Notes: a model not told the origin generated them from the sequence alone. A DNA stretch of 64,000 bases from Prosopocoilus inquinatus (GCA_036172665.1 CM069871.1:7998001-8062000), one strand, 5' to 3'; positions 10,401 through 20,284 are shown, numbered from the stretch's first letter. Program-made: numbers and translations.

Positions 10401-11457
10401 TTAATTCTGGTTACACGTAAAACTTTTTTAGTTTTGTTTGATGCAATTTAAGGCGCACACACACTTGGTTGGTTGGTTGGTGTTAAGCCCGCCACACACT
10501 AGCTTTTAATTGTCCGAACTGTCGCATGTATTCTGACTATATTTTATGATATTTTTGCACGAGCAGTCAATTTAACGAATTTACTGATTCGATTAAAAGA
10601 AAGTAAGTTGTGTTTACAAATCTCCGATCGGTAAGTGACAGTTTTACCGATCGGAAGGAAGTAAGTACAGACATTCATTTCCTTGAAAAACTCGTTTTTA
10701 AAACTCGTTTGGATTGAATTATGGTTATTTACAAATGGAATGTCAATCAAAAATTCAAGTCGGGTGTTTTGTTGCAACAACTGCGAAATTCAGGTCCAAA
10801 CTATTCGAAACACGATTCAAACTTTTGAGCGACAGAAAGCACAATACTTCGAACAAAATTTGACGTACTCGTTGCAATTTATAGACAGTTTAATATTTAA
10901 TTAATTATGTATTTCGATGTTTTTTTTTCTTGTTTAACGTTGTCTATCTAACTTTAAAGGCGAATATCTCAATAGCAAAGCAAAATTCGAAATTTTCTTA
11001 TTCGTTCATTTTAACTTAAGTGAGACTTCACTTTCTTTCCACCCGTTATGAATCACCCTGTAGAAATAAATTGAAATTAACTTACCACCTTTCTAAATCC
11101 ACTTGCTGCTATTTCCTGAAAAAAGACGAAGAGAATAAAAAATTAGTAAAAAACTCGTCCTACGATTTCTAGTTTATAATTTATAATTTATAATAACAGC
11201 CGAGTCATAATTCACAATTATTTTAATTTCTGCACGTAAGGCCCGTTTGACACCTTGCAAGATTTGATCTAAAATCTTGCAAGTATAAAATGAGAGAGAC
11301 AGGCTACCATGGCGACTGTTCATTGGTTGATTCAATATGTCTGTGTTAATTTTTAGTTATTATTGAATTTTAATTAATTTATTTTTTTTACCTTGACGTC
11401 GAAGGCAACGCATCCCTTCAACACGGACGCCAGCAAAACTAAAGCGACGGATCTCAT
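7414..11457 (-). CDS. Small single-pass membrane protein, three exons, 104 residues
   Basis: The coding exons on the minus strand are 11457-11392 (ATG, 22 codons), 11115-11086 (10 codons) and 7632-7414 (72 codons plus TAA). All junctions are phase 0: donors GTAAAA and GTAAGT, acceptors TTTTTTCAG and TTCTTTACAG. Residues 1-18 form a signal peptide (MRSVALVLLASVLKGCVA). Residues 19-47 are a short polar ectodomain. Residues 48-71 are one strongly hydrophobic membrane span rich in Val and Ile. Residues 72-104 are a tail starting KKLLGLMKYAK with a Tyr-Pro-His-Pro near the end. I do not recognise the family and assign no function. TATA (11531) and AATAAA (7363) fit a compact transcript. The 3.45-kb second intron holds a ribozyme-bearing retroelement (7754-7993) and a 2.2-kb TA element (8834-11060), which explains its size. 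An uncleaved signal anchor is an alternative topology. Confidence 0.75.
7740..8007 (+). mobile_element. Retrozyme-like insertion with 14-bp target duplication
   Basis: CTTCTAGTCGCCCC occurs at 7740-7753 and again at 7994-8007, exactly flanking a 240-bp insert (7754-7993). The insert has no ORF and carries a hammerhead-ribozyme fold at 7911-7959. Long, variable target duplications with a hammerhead are reported for Penelope-like elements and animal retrozymes. The insertion lies in intron 2 of the minus-strand gene, on the opposite strand to it. The class is an inference; the duplication is seen directly. Confidence 0.65.
7911..7959 (+). ncRNA. Hammerhead ribozyme-like motif (type I, short stem III)
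   Basis: Stem I pairs TTTTCTG (7911-7917) with CAGAGAG (7953-7959). The core CCGATGA (7918-7924) is the canonical CUGANGA except that U4 is C. Stem II is a 5-bp helix (7925-7929 with 7936-7940) closed by the loop TAATTA. GAA (7941-7943) is followed by the self-complementary ATAGCTAT (7944-7951) and C17 at 7952. A palindromic stem III is the form used by dimeric newt/Penelope-type hammerheads. The U4 change probably weakens or kills cleavage in this copy. Confidence 0.65.
8225..8640. repeat. Scattered GCGCCATCT motifs related to the 12.4-kb array
   Basis: GCCATCTAG (8233), GCGCTATCTGTTGG (8425), inverted AGATGGCGCT (8501) and AGCGCCATCTGTCG (8609) lie in 400 bp of A+T-rich intron. The same 9-mer marks each monomer of the array at 12405-14712 and recurs at 61068. 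The link to that array is by motif only. Confidence 0.35.
9170..10200. repeat. T-rich degenerate repeat with GGTTGACCTTG motif
   Basis: Blocks of TTGAGTTCAGTTGAG, GGTTTGGTTGACCTTG or GTTTGGCGACCTTCAG and CTTTAATCGTT, separated by TTTTTAATTTTT, lie at about 9175-9560 and 10080-10190, interrupted by the nested element. The same blocks recur at 14730-15210 and 61480-62600. The class is unknown. Confidence 0.5.
9605..10036. mobile_element. Nested foldback element, GGCCGATTTCATAA ends
   Basis: GGGCCGATTTCATAACAG at the left and CTATTATGAAATCGGACC at the right are inverted copies. A degenerate second left-type end (GGTCGTTTTCATAATCAG) occurs at about 9713, each followed by TTTAAAGTCACTTTAA. The centre (9821-9986) is a near-perfect hairpin whose arms include GAAACAAATAAAAAAGCTTT. 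No ORF is present. Confidence 0.65.
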
Positions 11458-11504
11458 TTTCTTTCTTGCTTCTTGCTTATTAACAACCGTCGACCGCACC
11501 AAAG

Positions 11505-11537
11505 AAACAATGATGCTCGTAATTAAACAGCTTTATA
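11505..11537 (-). promoter_or_regulatory. TATA promoter of the 104-residue gene
   Basis: On the minus strand TATAAAG occupies 11537-11531, and a CATCATT initiator-like motif lies about 20-25 bases downstream near 11511. The predicted leader is about 50 nt before the ATG at 11457. Confidence 0.55.
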
Positions 11538-11539
11538 TG

Positions 11540-12404
11540 TACATATGTCATGCCCAAGTTCCGGGGCAGTTCCTCTGGCGACGGTTCTTCCGATTACAAA
11601 AAAAAATGCCAACTAAGATAATGTACTATCAAAGGATTGCGATATTCCAGCGTGAATCACGCCAGTAATGAAAAAGAACAGAAAATTTCTTTGATGCGAA
11701 TGATGAATAATGTCGTGGAATAAAGCGGTCTTTTTATTGTTGTTGTGGTCACAGATGTTGTACGCCTGCGATTATTTATACTTTAATAAGATGAATAATC
11801 TCATATTTATTATATCCATATATGTTCAGATCCAAATTTTTAATCTTTTTTTTTAAATTACTTTCTCCCTTTAATTTTGATTCTATTGTCTCGTGTATTT
11901 TTGCACTCAGTGGCGGCTTTTGGGGGCGGGTGAGCCGGCCAACTGCCCGGGGCCTCGCGTTTTCAGAGGCCCCGCGCCATCTGCGACATGCAACATGAAT
12001 TTTTCAATTCTTTAATCCAGTTTTGCACATCTGAATAAAACGAACAAACCGTACTTTAAGAGTTAGAATGACTACTTTTCCTCTGCAATTTCCGATTTTC
12101 ACAGACCAACATTACCGCCATCTGTTTACGCTTTCACCAAGCAATGTTTGACTTGACGGTCTTATGTTTCTTCTTTTCAAGCGAAACTTTCTGATTTGAT
12201 TGAATTTTTCGCCGCCAATTTTTGACATCAAGGATTCTGTTTTGCGATCAGATTTGTTTGTTTTCTCTTTTTCTTTTACATTTTCTGTTACACTTCCTAA
12301 GTTTTGAGATAATTTGAGAGAGTGGAAACACTTTGTCTTGACCTTGATTCTTAATTCTAACATCAGATTGATTCAGATATATTAGATGACGCTTCTGGTC
12401 CTCC
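11540..12404. other. Non-coding, one transposon-end-like fragment
   Basis: A short G+C-rich piece at about 11907-11987 begins CAGTGGCGGCTTTTGGGGG and holds GGCCTCGCG and GAGGCCCCGCG. CAGTGGCGG starts many DNA-transposon ends, but no partner terminus is visible. The rest is unremarkable. Confidence 0.35.
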
Positions 12405-14712
12405 AAGTTCATCTTCCTGCTAACATTCCCGCTATTTCGCAAAAACTTTTTTTACTCTCACTCAAAATTAAATTTAAATTCTAAAAGGAAAGGAGCAATG
12501 CGATTATCTAAAGCTCCATCTGTTGACCACCAAAAATTAAATCTATTTTATTCCAGTTTCAAACAGCGGAATTTAGTTTTTATTTTTGCACCGTCTTACG
12601 AGGTTTTTTCATCAACATTTAATTACAAAATAAAAATCAAGGTGTATTATTATTAATTATTAAAAGCGCCATCTCTAGACCAAAGAGGAAAGCTATTTTA
12701 ATTTCTTCCTCGTAACATCATTTCATTTTCCTTTCCAACATTGCCACCATTTCGCAAACACTTTCTTACTCTCACTCAAAATTAAATTGAACTTCTAAAG
12801 GAAAAGAAACGATGCGTTTATTTAGAGCGCCATCTCCTGACCAAAAACTAAATCTATTCTATTCCAGTTTCATGTACTAGGATGTAGTTTTAATTTTTCT
12901 ACCGCGCTACGACATTTTTTTATAAAAATGAAACTGCAAAATAAACATCAAAGTGTAACCCGAATTATTGAAAGCGCCATCTCTTGACCAAATATGAAAA
13001 TAATTTTAATTCAATTTCCTCGTAACAGTATTTCATCTTCCTTTCATTCCCACCATTTCACGAAGACTTTCTTTCCCCTCATTCAAAATTAAATTGAAAT
13101 TCGACTGGACTTCGACGCTGTTATTTACAGTGCCATCTCTTAACCAAAAATTGAAGCTATTCTATTCCAGTTTTAAACAGCGGAATATAGTTTTTATTTT
13201 CGCACCATGTTACGAGGTTTTTTCATCAATCTTTAATTACAAAATAAAAATCAAGGTGTATTATTATTAATTATTAAAAGCGCCATCTCTAGACCAAAGA
13301 GGAACGCTATTTTAATTCAACTTCCTCTTAACAGAATTTCATTTTCCTGTTAACATTGCCACCATTTCGCAAAAACTTTCTTACTCTCACTCAAAATTAA
13401 ATTTGAATTCTAAAAGGAAAGGAGCAATGCGATTATTTAAAGCGCCATCTGTTAACCAACAATTAAATCTATTTTATTCCAGTTTCAAACGACGGAATAT
13501 AGTATTTATTTTCGCACCATGTTACGAGGTTTTTTCATCAACATTTAATTTCAAAATAAAAGTCAAGGTGTATTATTATTGATTATTAAAAGCGCCATCT
13601 CTATACAAAAGAGGAAAGCTATTTTAATTCAATTTCCTCGTAACAGCATTTCATTTTCCCGTCAACATTGCCACCATTTCGCAAAAACTTTTTTATTCTC
13701 ACCCAAAATTAAATTGAAATTCTAAAAGAAAAGAAACGATCCGTTTATTTAGAGCGCCATCTCCTGACCAAAAATTAAATCCATTTTATTCCAGTTTCAT
13801 ATACTAGGATATAGTTTTTATTTTTCTACCGTGCTACGACATTTTTTTATAAAAATGAAATTGCAAAATAAACATCAAAGTATAACCCGAATTATTGAAA
13901 GTGCCATCTCTTGAACAAATAGGAAAATAATTTTAATTCAATTTCCTCGTAACAGCATTTCATCTTCCTTTCATTCCCACCATTTCACGAAGACTTTCTT
14001 TCCTCATTCAAAATTAAATTGAAATTCGACTGGAAATCAAGAAGCTACGCGGTTATTTACAGCGCCATCTCTTGAGCAAAAATTGAAGCTATTTTATTCC
14101 AGTTTCAAACAGCGGAATATAGTTTTTATTTTCGCACCATGATACGAGGTTTTTTGATCCACATTTAATTACAAAATGAAAATCAAGGTGTATTATTATT
14201 GATTATTAGAAGCGCCGTCTCTAGACCACAGAGGAAAGCTATTTTAATTCAACTTCCTCGTAACAGCATTTCATTTTCCTGTTAACATTGCCACCTTTCG
14301 CAAAAACTTTTTTACAATCACTCAAAATTAAGTTGAAATTCTAAAAGAAAAGAAACGATGCGTTTATTTAGAGCGCCATCTCCTGACCAAAAATTAAATC
14401 TATTTTATTCCAGTTTCATATACTAGGATGTAGTTGTTATTTTTCTACCGTGCTACATTTTTTTATAAAAGTGAAATTGCAAAATAAACATCGAAGTGTA
14501 ACCCGAATTATTGAAAGCGCCATCTCTTGACCAAATAGGAAAATAATTTTAATTAAATTTCCTCGTAACAGCATTTCATCTTGCTTTCATTCCCACCATT
14601 TCACGAAGACTTGAAATTCGACTGGAAATCAAGAAGCGACGCGGTTATTTACAGCGCCATCTCTTGACCAAAAATTGAAGCTATTTTATTCCAATTTCGT
14701 TTAACATTCTGT
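12405..14712. repeat. Satellite-like tandem array, ~150-bp monomers in higher-order units
   Basis: GCGCCATCT or a one-base variant recurs at about 12518, 12666, 12826, 12973, 13130, 13279, 13441, 13590, 13753, 13900, 14061, 14212, 14372, 14516 and 14660, giving a step near 150 bp. Monomers fall into four types by their flanks, for example TATTATTATTAATTATTAAAAG before one and ATAACCCGAATTATTGAAAG before another. The order repeats with a spacing of about 610-620 bp. Every monomer has a CTATTTTATTCCAGTTTC-like or TTTCCTCGTAACAGCATTTC-like segment. Divergence is about 10-15%, so the array is old and locally shuffled. Confidence 0.85.
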
Positions 14713-15240
14713 ACACCTACAGTTCCATTTGATTTTAGCTGTCACAGCAGATATCTTTTAATATCTTGAGTTCAGCTGAATTGTGATGACCTTGGGAGTT
14801 GTTGGGCTTCATTTTCGCATAGTAAATGTTACATATTAATAAGTATTAAAGAAATTCAAAGTAAAAAAAAAAAATGTGAAAATGAAGTTCAACAAATATG
14901 ATATGAGAGTTCAGTTGACTTTGAGATTTGTTGACGTTCGTTTTAACTTATTTTAAATTTTTTGCTTGGATTAAATGGAGTTAGGTTAGGTTGATGTTGA
15001 AAACTTTTTTCCATTTAGTTTTTTTATTGTTTTTTGATTTTAAGTTCTTTTTTCTTACTTGGGTTGAACAAAATGGAGTTCAGTTGTTGAGTCAAATTTG
15101 GTTGACCTTGACATTGATCGAATTTACTCGTTTTAATCGTTTTCTTTTTTTAAATTTTTTACTTTTGATTTTTTTGCATTTAAATTTTAAGGCCGCCTCT
15201 GTTTGCACTCATCTATAATTTATACAAACAGTAGAAGTTG
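14713..15240. repeat. T-rich TTGACCTTG repeat, second locus
   Basis: Carries TGGAGTTCAGTTG, TTTGGTTGACCTTGACA and CTCGTTTTAATCGTTTT in the same order as 9290-9360, between runs of T. It starts right at the satellite edge. No coding content. Confidence 0.5.
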
Positions 15241-15469
15241 CAGAAGTGTTATGGAGTGGAAAAATGAAAGATTTGGGATTCCTCAGGGTAGAGCGTCTAG
15301 GCCGCTACTCTTTGTTCAGTAAACGATTTGCTAGAATTGAGTTATAAATCAGTGGAAGTTCGGGTTCGTGTATGTTGGGGCGGGTGCGGTGGTGGTGGTG
15401 AGGGTTATAATTTGTCATATAAAATAATTGCTGTGTTAGAGAGAGTAATTTAGTGAAACTGATAAATAT

Positions 15470-16010
15470 TTCGGCTTAGACGTAACCGTTCGAGCGAATC
15501 CAACTATAAACGCGGAGTTGCACGATGCGGCCGACCATTTCTTACGGATCACGTCTCTCTTATAATTGGATAATTAATTCTCGTAAATGAACCTCTGTGA
15601 CGGTTCGAGGGCTAAAGACAAAAGAGGAAAATGGCCGGCCGATGCCTTCTTCTCCTCCTTTTTTTTGCCATAATCATAAATCGGCGCTCGCCCGCCGTAC
15701 CCGTCAGGCCCATTGCGAATTTTGATTCGCAAAAAATATTTTCATTGTTTTCCGACGTGTGTTTTATGCGTGGAAATCGCGGCCGGGTTAAAAGTCGGGC
15801 ATAAATCCACCGAACCGCTCGCTCCCAATGTGTTTCCTATAGGCATTTGCATTTTCGGCGCATAAAAACAGGAAAATAGATAAACATCGGGGCGCTCTTT
15901 TATTGTAATATTTTATATATTACCGGGAATACGCCTACTGCAACATTTATTGCGCAGGAAACATCTGTTATAAATTTTTTCGCTCTTGTCGGAACGAGTG
16001 TTACATTTTA
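15470..16010. promoter_or_regulatory. Unique G+C-richer island, candidate enhancer
   Basis: About 540 bp of high-complexity sequence without repeats or ORF sits in much more A+T-rich DNA. It contains homeodomain-type ATAATTGGATAATTAATT, Caudal/Hox-like TTTTATG and ATAAAT motifs, and a (C)GGCCGGCCGATG segment. The regulatory role is inferred from composition and uniqueness only. Confidence 0.3.
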
Positions 16011-16687
16011 ATATCCCGAAGAAGCCACCATAAAAGAAAATACGTAAACACATAAATAAATTCAGAGGAGCAGAAAAGAAAAAAAACTTCAAACTTTCTA
16101 AACGTGCAGATCAGTGATTTAAATTCCGTTTCAAAGTCGAATATTCAGTACAGAATAAAAAAAGAACCTGCGTTAGAAGACGCGTAAAATGAATCATTTT
16201 TTCAACTCACCAACTCTGGCTCTCTTGAAACACATAATTTAAATTAAATTAATAAAATACTAAAGAAAAATTCGGTTACGATTAAATTGATTATAAAAAT
16301 ATACCACGAAGAATTGACAATTCATTCGCGAAATTATTTTCAAACTCAGGAAACTACCTCCTGATTGAATATTTTTTAAACAAAAAAAATAAACTTCGAA
16401 CAAGGAACGTAGCACTTAGTTAGGTCTGGAGGCCTCACTCGAAGGACCCGGAAGATCGACTTCTTATACGCTCCTGCATTACTTAAGCACTTTTCACCTC
16501 CCTGACCTGTCAAAGAGGGGGATAATGGATGTTGCATTTGCTATGCAAAAAAACATTCTTAATTGAGTGCTTAAATCAGGGGTAATATAGCAGTTTTCGC
16601 ACTCCCGATCTCATTGTTCCCTGTAAGGAATCATGGAGTGTAAAAAAATTCAAAGAAATGATGCTTCCGCTTCTGGCTCTGACCTTG
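16011..16687. other. Non-coding, nothing recognised
   Basis: A+T-rich lead-in followed by a mixed segment (16420-16600). No repeat partner or exon was seen. Confidence 0.35.
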
Positions 16688-16689
16688 TA

Positions 16690-16952
16690 CAGTGTGGTCC
16701 AATTTTTATGGTTTTACCGGGTTTCAAGGTTATTTATAGGAATAGAAGAAAACCGTTTTCGCGTCCCCATGCTGCTTTTACGAGAGAAACTCAGTGGAGA
16801 AAACAAAAGTTAGCTATCTCGATTCGCTCGGGAAATATCGGCCGAAAACCAATTTTTCTCGAAAAAGTAGCATTAAGTCGCGAAAACTGTTTTCTTCTAT
16901 TCGTATAAACAACCTTGAAATCCTGTAAAACCATCCAAGATGGTCCACACTG
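16690..16952. mobile_element. Foldback MITE, CAGTGTGGTCCA ends, 263 bp
   Basis: CAGTGTGGTCCA follows TA at the left, and TGGTCCACACTG precedes TA at the right. The arms pair over about 110 bp (for example ATAGAAGAAAACCGTTTTCG with its inverted copy). The centre is a short unpaired segment (CTATCTCGATTCG). It has the same ends as the 1540-bp element at 21995-23534, so it is probably its internally deleted relative. A 91-codon frame across it is a by-product of the palindrome. Confidence 0.85.
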
Positions 16953-17379
16953 TACACGTTATGACTCATTCCAGTATTATTTAATCGCAACATAACTTTC
17001 ATGAAAACATCGCATCTCTGTGTACTGAATATCCGAACCTTTACAGAAGACAAGACGTCCACTTACGCCGAGTCATTGGCCCATGAGTAAAGCGGACTCT
17101 TAACGAAATTAGATCGGCGTTTTAGTTGAGTTTATTTTTTTATGTCAGGAGACACGTGACAAACAAAAAAGAAACAACGTCAGAGGGGCAACAAAAAAAA
17201 AATAACGTCGAATTTACCACGATCACCACTAGCATGATTTACTCACTTATTTACTTTACATTTTTTGCTTTTCGACTTCGGGACAGTTTGATTTAGTATT
17301 GTAAACCAAAATTTCGCATAAATCAAAGGTCTTATTTCTTTTGGAGAATACTGTGTAATGAAGTAATGGTAATTACACC

Positions 17380-17517
17380 TGTGACCTATCACAGATGGCT
17401 TGAACAGGCTCGCTCCAGTTTGCATCGATCTTGCGACCTGTTCGCGCTGCCCTCCCACAAGCGACGTCACAGATGGGAAGCGCAAACCGTTATAAAAGGC
17501 AACACGCAGTACCGAAG
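17380..17517 (+). promoter_or_regulatory. TATA promoter-like, G+C-rich upstream block
   Basis: TATAAAAGGC at 17491-17500 is preceded by about 110 bp of G+C-rich DNA with two CACAGATGG copies (17391, 17469) and GACCTGTTCGCGCTG. The predicted start near 17520 is where a 102-bp tandem duplication begins. No ORF follows, so this may be the control region of a retroelement or a non-coding transcript. Confidence 0.4.
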
Positions 17518-17721
17518 CGATTAATCCGCTGGTCCCCCGCAGAGTCATAACCTGAGACCGAAACAGAAATATCACGACTACACAAGAGTCATTGCATTAA
17601 GGTGGCCAGTGCATGCTAACGATTAATCCGCTGGTCCCCCGCAGAGTCATAACCTGAGACCGAAACAGAAATATCAGGACTACACAAGAGTCATTGCATT
17701 AAGGTGGCCAGTGCATGCTAA
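17518..17721. repeat. 102-bp perfect tandem duplication (two units)
   Basis: Units 17518-17619 and 17620-17721 differ at a single base (C at 17575, G at 17677). Both begin CGATTAATCCGCTGG and end CATGCTAA. Such identity in a region of decayed repeats marks a recent event. It starts about 20 bp after a TATA box. Confidence 0.95.
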
Positions 17722-17821
17722 CGGTGTTATTGAAATAGCGTTTATCATATTATTTTCGTCGTCGTGATATTTCACCGTCTTGGTTTTTGCCACGTATAAA
17801 ATCTAACAAGTGACGTGGTTA

Positions 17822-17850
17822 GTGTATTGTGGCGGAGTGGTTAGCACTCA
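17822..17850 (+). other. tRNA A-box-like remnant
   Basis: TGGCGGAGTGGTTAGCACTC matches the TRGCNNAGTGG A-box and D-arm style of tRNAs and SINEs, but there is no B-box and no foldable tRNA behind it. A T-run follows. Confidence 0.25.
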
Positions 17851-17872
17851 CTTATTTTTTTTTAATGACGTA

Positions 17873-18061
17873 CTACGCCTATCAAAAAAATCTGGGACAA
17901 CTCTCTACATGCATTTTTGAATTATTTCATTAGTTTGAATACAGCTTTAAACTATTCGTCTTGTTATTTAGAGCTCGTTTCTATGGTAATGTGAAAAAAA
18001 AACACTTCGTCAAATTTACAGAAGAACATATTACATATCCCAGATTTTTTGGCGGGCATAG
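17873..18061. mobile_element. Short TA MITE, CTACGCCTATCAAAAAAATC ends
   Basis: The left end CTACGCCTATCAAAAAAATC follows TA (17871-17872). The right end GATTTTTTGGCGGGCATAG precedes TA (18062-18063). TCTGGGA pairs just inside both ends. It is 189 bp with no ORF. Confidence 0.7.
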
Positions 18062-18256
18062 TACATTTAATTTATTATTATTTGCGTATAATTAATTTAA
18101 TTTATATTTATTTACGTATAACGTCTGTTTCTGTTCTTGATGCTGGAAGTGAAGATTGTGGTTACGGCGGACTGATATCGTGCTCTGTGTTTGCGTTACG
18201 TTGACCTTGCCACCTCTTTGGTTATAACCTAACCCTGCCTGGTGTGGTCAACCCGA

Positions 18257-18352
18257 CATTCCTTCCTAGCAAGTATTTTGTTGGTCAACCGCAGGATATT
18301 ATCCGTTCCTTCCTAACAAGTATTCTGCTGGTCAACCGCAGGATATTAACCG
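18257..18352. repeat. 47-bp minisatellite, two units plus a stub
   Basis: TTCCTTCCTAGCAAGTATT (18259) recurs as TTCCTTCCTAACAAGTATT (18306). GGTCAACCGCAGGATATT follows each copy, and a third partial unit starts CGTTCCACC. Confidence 0.85.
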
Positions 18353-18469
18353 TTCCACCCCGGCAAGCTTTGCAGTGCTTAATAATAATGTTTATTTTAT
18401 CTATTTACCCAATAGAAGATACAATCTGCAGAAACCAAAAGAAAAAAAAAATTAACTAAAACTAAAAAG

Positions 18470-19440
18470 AGTAATCGAAACCATTGTAATAACAAAAGGA
18501 AAGTGATCTTGAAAGAAAGCTGAAATGAAAGAAAATCAAGCAATATCTCTAAAACGCAAAATTTTAACAAAACTTGAAAATGTTTAAAAATTATAAAAAA
18601 AAACATTTCAGCGAATTTATAAAATATTTAAAAAGAAGATTAATTGGTGTGAGATTTATGTGCAAATTAACTAGCGTTTCTCAAAAACTGTCGCAAAAAT
18701 TCAAATTCAATTGTCACTTGTTGAAGCGTCGACAGTCTGGTGTTTTTATTTCTCTTATTAATTATTTTTTTTTTTGAAAAAATTATGCGACAGTCGTTTG
18801 TTTCAACAATAAAACGAGTGATTTGTTTCAAAGAATTAAAACAAAAGAGTACAAGTTGAATTTAATTATTATTCAAATAATCGTCGAATCGAACTTCGAC
18901 AGTCAATTTTTGGTTTTTTTAAATTTTTTTTCTCAAAAATTAGATCTTTCGTAATTTTTTAAGCAGTCGGTAATTTTTTTTTTTTTTTTTAATAATCTGG
19001 TCGTTCGTTTGTTTCCAAAATCATGCGAATGTCTCATTTGTTTTTCAAATATTAATCAGAGATTTATTATTTTTATTTTCGCCAATCGTTGAATCGAATT
19101 TGGACAGCTTTTTGTTTTTATTTTTTTCTGAGATTTAAGAGAAATCCGAATTTTATTTATTTTTTGCTAACATTTCTTTGTCGACTGCGTCATTTTCTTC
19201 TGAAAATAAATGAAGAACGAAAATTTGTTTCAAAAATCGTGCCTGTCAATTGTTTCGATTTCAATTTGTTTGTGGTCGACCGTCGTCATCTGTTTCCGAA
19301 ATCATGCTCAGAGCGATTTGTTTAAAAGAAATTACAACAAAAGTGAACAATTTATTTTTTATTCCAGAGAATATTCATTACTGTCTGATCGAATTTCGAC
19401 AGTTGCAATCGTTTCGTTTTATTTTATTTTTCTTAGAATA
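18470..19440. repeat. Degenerate tandem repeat, ~215-235-bp units
   Basis: Landmarks ATGCGACAGTCGTTTG (18785), ATGCGAATGTCTCATTTG (19022) and GTGCCTGTCAATTG (19240) recur. TCGAATCGAACTTCGACAG (18883) matches TTGAATCGAATTTGGACAG (19089) and CTGATCGAATTTCGACAG (19384). Units are split by long T-runs. ORFs here are chance frames in pyrimidine-rich sequence. Confidence 0.55.
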
Positions 19441-19634
19441 GGTGAGTGACAGTACTGGACGTTGCCAACATAATAAAGTATAACAACTTACTATGGCGGT
19501 AATTTCAAACATTATACTGTATATTGCGGTAATAAATTTATTATTCAGACCAGTGACGCTATTTATTGAACCGACTGTTCGCGGATTGATGGAAACGTGT
19601 ATTTAATCATTTCGAGAAGCTACGTCCTCTGTCT

Positions 19635-19745
19635 GGAATGTTCCAGAAACTTCGTGTTTCTTCCATGACATTCGAGGTAATTCTAGTCACAGCGGTATGG
19701 CATAAATAAGGGCGAATGGCGCGCAATTCAAAACAGTTTACAGCG
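19635..19745 (+). promoter_or_regulatory. Heat-shock promoter: HSE array plus TATA-like box, no HSP gene
   Basis: Pentamers GGAAT, GTTCC, AGAAA, CTTCG (19635-19654), a degenerate TGTTT, then CTTCC (19660-19664) form six in-phase nGAAn/nTTCn units, five of them good. This is a strong HSF trimer site. CATAAATAAG follows at 19701, 37 bp on. The start region CAATTCAAAACAG (19726-19738) resembles insect hsp70 leaders. The first ATG (19761) opens only 13 codons. AAGTATGA at 19758 could serve as a splice donor. No HSP-sized ORF exists anywhere in the window. It may drive a non-coding heat-shock RNA, a gene whose body lies beyond an intron, or be a relic. Confidence 0.65.
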
Positions 19746-20284
19746 GTGAAATATTTAAGTATGATTTATCAAAATAATTGTGTTGCGCTATTGTTTCTCT
19801 AATTTGAACTGTGAAATTAAAATTTTTTTAATCAAGTGACGATTACGAATTCTTAACATTATGTTGCATCACATTTTTACTTTTCTTTTCTTTTATTGTA
19901 TGATTTGGCGACATTTCTTGAGATAAAATCTTCTGCAATGTCTGCAATTAATTATCGTGTAATTCAATTCAATCTGTTATTTGTAATTATTGCGAGGGTT
20001 GTGAAATGACGTTAATGGGGTGGGAGGTATGGGGAGGAGGAGGAGTAGGAGGAGGTCGAATTGGTAAGCTGCTTTATAATTTGCCAGAGTCCTGATCCTG
20101 ACTAGTCTAAAGGTAATTGGTAATTGTTTATTCCGGCAAGGCAGGCAGGGTTTTCCTTTGTGGTGAGCAAGGGCAAGATTCCGCTGACCGCTGATCCCTC
20201 TTCTGAACTTGCTTGATTGTCTTATCCCACTTCTGAGCTCCTTTAAATCCGTCACGGTATCTTCTTCACTTATTGTTAGTGTAT
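19746..20284. other. Possible leader or intron of the heat-shock unit; otherwise plain
   Basis: A+T-rich to about 20000, then a purine run (GGGGTGGGAGGTATGGGGAG at 20017 on, with GGAGGAGTAGGAGGAGG). A minus-strand 92-codon frame across the purine run is low complexity and not taken as a gene. Confidence 0.3.

Larger units (their letters stand above)
8834..11060. mobile_element. 2.2-kb TA element with TACAGGGTGATTCA ends
   Basis: The left end CAGGGTGATTCAAAAAGG follows TA (8832-8833). The right end TGAATCACCCTG is followed by TA (11061-11062). Inverted similarity continues inward: GAAAGTGAA.CTTCAC and an AATTTTGCTTTG block pair near both ends over about 100 bp. Internal frames are short and unlike any transposase. 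The middle carries a T-rich TTGACCTTG repeat and a nested palindromic element (9605-10036). It sits wholly in intron 2 of the minus-strand gene. It could be two related MITEs bracketing other inserts. Confidence 0.65.

Noticed and set aside
16633..17062. 91- and 82-codon frames on opposite strands
   Set aside because: Both are by-products of the foldback MITE, translating the same palindrome.
17243..17575. 110-codon minus-strand frame
   Set aside because: It runs antisense through the TATA/duplication region and has no splice partners or recognisable domain.
17822..17850. tRNA-Ser/Leu gene
   Set aside because: Only an A-box-like D-arm is present; no anticodon arm, T-arm or acceptor pairing.
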